The notes beneath the pieces are model-generated. The model was not told the DNA's origin and ran no database searches. It was given only the letters and a program-made list of their open reading frames with translations. A stretch of DNA of 16,357 nucleotides from CAZJPD01 sp964547795 (GTDB lineage: Bacteria; Pseudomonadota; Alphaproteobacteria; Rickettsiales; Midichloriaceae). Below, in pieces: positions 14,394-16,357 of this stretch (positions within the stretch are counted from its first letter, which is position 1; every line of letters starts with the position of its first letter). The DNA is taken from the NCBI GenBank assembly GCA_964547795.1, contig CAZJPD010000022.1:1-16357 (forward strand). Reading direction: 5' to 3'. The translations under genes were made by a program, and so were the position numbers.

Positions 14394-16253
14394 CTATGTG
14401 AAACCATCCAGTTTTTTTGCCCTTGTTTTGTGCCTTAACTTTCTAAGAGCCTTAGCTTCAATCTGCCTAATTCTTTCTCTTGTAACATGAAATTGCTTTC
14501 CTACTTCTTCCAATGTATGGTCAGCTTCCATGCTAATACCAAATCTCATTCTAAGCACCCTTTCTTCTCTAGGAGTTAAAGTTGCTAATACTCTTGTTGT
14601 TGTTTCCTTAAGATTGGAATGAATGGCTGAATCTATTGGCTTTATTGCATTAGCATCTTCGATAAAGTCCCCTAATGTACTCCCTTCTTCATCTCCAATT
14701 GTATTTTCCAAACTCGTTGGTTCTCTTGAAATTTTTAATACTTTTCTTACTTTGCTGATAGGAATAGATAATTGCTCAGCTATTTCTTCAGGAGTTGGAT
14801 CCCTTCCTAAATCATGATTGAGTTGTTTTGAGGTACGAATAATCTTGTTAATAGTTTCAATCATATGTACAGGTATCCTAATTGTGCGTGCTTGATCTGC
14901 AATTGAACGTGTTATTGCCTGCCTTATCCACCAAGTAGCATATGTTGAAAACTTGTATCCTCGACGGTATTCAAATTTATCGACAGCCTTCATTAAACCA
15001 ATGTTTCCTTCTTGAATTAAATCCAAAAACTGCAAACCCCGACTAGCATATTTCTTGGCAATTGATATTACAAGCCTTAAATTTGCCTCTACCATATATT
15101 CTTTTATTTTTATAACTTCTCTTTCCCATTTTTGAATATGTTTAAAAGTTACCTTAAAATCTGAAACACACATCCCAGATTGCTCAGAAATTTTCTTAAA
15201 TTTTCGCTCGGATTTTTTAAAAATGTCGAGGTTATCCTGTACTAATTGTCTATATTTTGCTCCTTTGTCCTGGAAAAAGTTTAGCCAATTATCTTCCAAC
15301 CTTATGCTATTATAAGTTTCTATAAACCTCTCTTTCTTAAATTTAGCTTTTGTAGCAACCTTCATTAATTTGATTTCTGTTTGAATAATTGTTTTATTAA
15401 TACCCTTTAATTTTGCAAAGATGTTGTCTATATATTGCTCATTAAGCTTTATTTCATCCAATAAAATCATAATTTTATTCAAATATTCTTCGTACTGTTC
15501 TGCAATGCTGGGAGTAATCTCTTTATTATTTTTATTAATAGGTATGCAATTGAACTTTAATAGCTCTCTGCTATATTTAGATATTACAGATAGTATGGCT
15601 AAAATTTTTGGTTTCAAATCATTTTCAATGATCGAAATAGAAGTACCAGAATCATCACTTTCAAAGTTTTCACTATCATCGTCAATTTCATCATCACCTT
15701 TATTGTTAAGGCTTTCATCTGAGTTACAACTTTGATTATATAAAATCTCACTATTTGCTGTTGCATCAATGTCAATAATTTCCCTAAGTAGCTTTTTGCC
15801 TGTTAATATGTCATCATACCAATCACATATTTCTCTCAAGACAATAGGAGTTTGAATCAAATAATATATTTTTTTGTTTCTGCTGCTTTCAATCTTTTTA
15901 GCAATTTCAACCTCTCCCTCTCTTGTGAGCAAAATTCTATGCCCCATTTCTTTTAAATACATCCTAACTGGATCATTGGTTGTAGTATTATCATTAAGAT
16001 TATGACTTATGGAATTAAGTTCAAAACTCTCAACAACTCCCTCACTTTTTAAACCATCATCTTCTTTTTTGGTATTGATAATTGAAATTCCTGATTCTTC
16101 CAAAAATGCAACTATCTCTTCAACCATACGGTATTTTGAATTTAGAGGCAGTATCTTATTAAGTTCTTGAGAAGATATTTTTCCAATCTTGATATATTTT
16201 TGTAGCCTGTTGTGAAATCTTGTATCTACTAATTTAGTTTTGGTTTTGGTCAT
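14394..16253 (-). CDS. rpoD: RNA polymerase primary sigma factor RpoD (sigma-70)
   Basis: Housekeeping sigma factor that directs RNA polymerase to -10/-35 promoters. It is 619 aa. A short region 1.1-like start (about 1-60) is followed by region 1.2 with NDPVRMYLKEMG (93-104), then a non-conserved insert (about 125-375) with a strongly acidic stretch at 187-202. Region 2 covers about 386-460: NLRLVISIAKKY, LQFLDLIQEGNIGLMKAVDKF, and the -10 reading helix FSTYATWWIRQAITRSIADQ. Region 3 covers about 460-540. Region 4 includes TLTPREERVLRMRFG and the -35 helix-turn-helix TLEEVGKQFHVTRERIRQIEA (580-600). The frame is open upstream to a TTG at 16316, but ATG 16253 (MTKTKTKLVD) is the first ATG and matches family length. 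It is convergent with yqgE across a 105 bp gap lacking an obvious terminator. Confidence 0.97.
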   Translation of the reverse strand: MTKTKTKLVDTRFHNRLQKYIKIGKISSQELNKILPLNSKYRMVEEIVAFLEESGISIINTKKEDDGLKSEGVVESFELNSISHNLNDNTTTNDPVRMYLKEMGHRILLTREGEVEIAKKIESSRNKKIYYLIQTPIVLREICDWYDDILTGKKLLREIIDIDATANSEILYNQSCNSDESLNNKGDDEIDDDSENFESDDSGTSISIIENDLKPKILAILSVISKYSRELLKFNCIPINKNNKEITPSIAEQYEEYLNKIMILLDEIKLNEQYIDNIFAKLKGINKTIIQTEIKLMKVATKAKFKKERFIETYNSIRLEDNWLNFFQDKGAKYRQLVQDNLDIFKKSERKFKKISEQSGMCVSDFKVTFKHIQKWEREVIKIKEYMVEANLRLVISIAKKYASRGLQFLDLIQEGNIGLMKAVDKFEYRRGYKFSTYATWWIRQAITRSIADQARTIRIPVHMIETINKIIRTSKQLNHDLGRDPTPEEIAEQLSIPISKVRKVLKISREPTSLENTIGDEEGSTLGDFIEDANAIKPIDSAIHSNLKETTTRVLATLTPREERVLRMRFGISMEADHTLEEVGKQFHVTRERIRQIEAKALRKLRHKTRAKKLDGFT

Positions 16254-16265
16254 TATAAATTTAAA

Positions 16266-16282
16266 ATTTTGTTTAACAAAAT
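16266..16282. promoter_or_regulatory. Perfect 17 bp palindrome upstream of rpoD
   Basis: ATTTTGTTTAACAAAAT has 8-base arms around a single central base. It ends 12 bp before the rpoD ATG, between that start and the possible tail of the preceding gene. With almost no loop it cannot form an RNA hairpin with full arms, so a protein-binding operator is the likelier reading. Its AT-richness also allows chance. Confidence 0.4.
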
Positions 16283-16290
16283 ATACACAA

Positions 16291-16357
16291 TTAGCAATCT
16301 CTGATTTTGTTTTCAAGCTTACGTTGACATTCTTTTAAGTATAACATCTTTTCCATT
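16291..16357 (-). CDS. Possible C-terminal tail of the gene upstream of rpoD (partial)
   Basis: Reading leftward from the window edge, one minus-strand frame is open for 21 codons to a TAA at 16291-16293, while the other two stop sooner. The peptide MEKMLYLKECQRKLENKIR is charged and helical. dnaG, whose product often ends in such a helix, commonly precedes rpoD in proteobacteria, so this could be the dnaG tail. The identity is a guess from position, not from motifs. Confidence 0.3.
   Translation of the reverse strand, partial: MEKMLYLKECQRKLENKIRDC

Noticed and set aside
15421..15735. Plus-strand 104-codon frame opposite rpoD
   Set aside because: It is serine and leucine rich, mirroring the acidic and asparagine-rich codons of the RpoD insert; no independent support.
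1..16357. Mobile element, CRISPR array, phage or novel defence system
   Set aside because: Nearly all sequence is accounted for by recognised housekeeping genes; no transposase, integrase, regularly spaced repeats or unknown gene cluster is visible.

Overview
This is an AT-rich window (roughly one-third G+C by eye) of tightly packed housekeeping genes. The protein signatures look alphaproteobacterial and most like Rickettsiales. Examples are the LpxD C-terminus with DWHRQSI, LpxI in place of LpxH, an NtrY-type kinase, the SLGDILGAAL end of ribosomal protein S1, and a YqgE protein ending in GNA. From memory of these families, the full lipid A set argues against Anaplasmataceae, while GlmU and RibB argue against Rickettsia itself. 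A Midichloriaceae-like or other deep-branching Rickettsiales endosymbiont is my best guess, not a proof.

Layout: (1) Positions 113-6211 (+) hold seven genes in one run with gaps of 16 bp or less: lpxD, fabZ, lpxA, lpxI, ribB, cmk and rpsA. The first four make the early lipid A intermediates; fabZ also serves fatty acid synthesis. The last three serve riboflavin synthesis, CMP recycling and translation. (2) Positions 6212-6371 are a convergent gap with no recognisable gene. (3) Positions 6372-10622 (-) hold, in transcription order, secD, an NtrY-like membrane histidine kinase and a short-chain dehydrogenase; the last two overlap by ATGA. (4) glmU (+) diverges from secD at 10692 and supplies UDP-GlcNAc, the entry substrate for LpxA and for peptidoglycan. 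(5) Positions 12147-14288 (+) hold a 2-Cys peroxiredoxin, thioredoxin reductase and a YqgE/AlgH-family protein. (6) rpoD (-), the primary sigma factor, lies at 14394-16253. Fragments of open frame at both window edges may be tails of neighbouring genes.

No mobile element, CRISPR array, tRNA or rRNA was recognised, and I see no undescribed multi-gene system. The most interesting locus is the NtrY-like kinase. Its first transmembrane segment lies in frame upstream of the first ATG, with no ATG, GTG or TTG available. It also carries a ten-base G run in the PAS region, where a one-base slip in either direction would truncate the protein before its catalytic domains. This could be a phase-variable signalling gene, an early pseudogene, or an assembly error, and read-level data would tell these apart.
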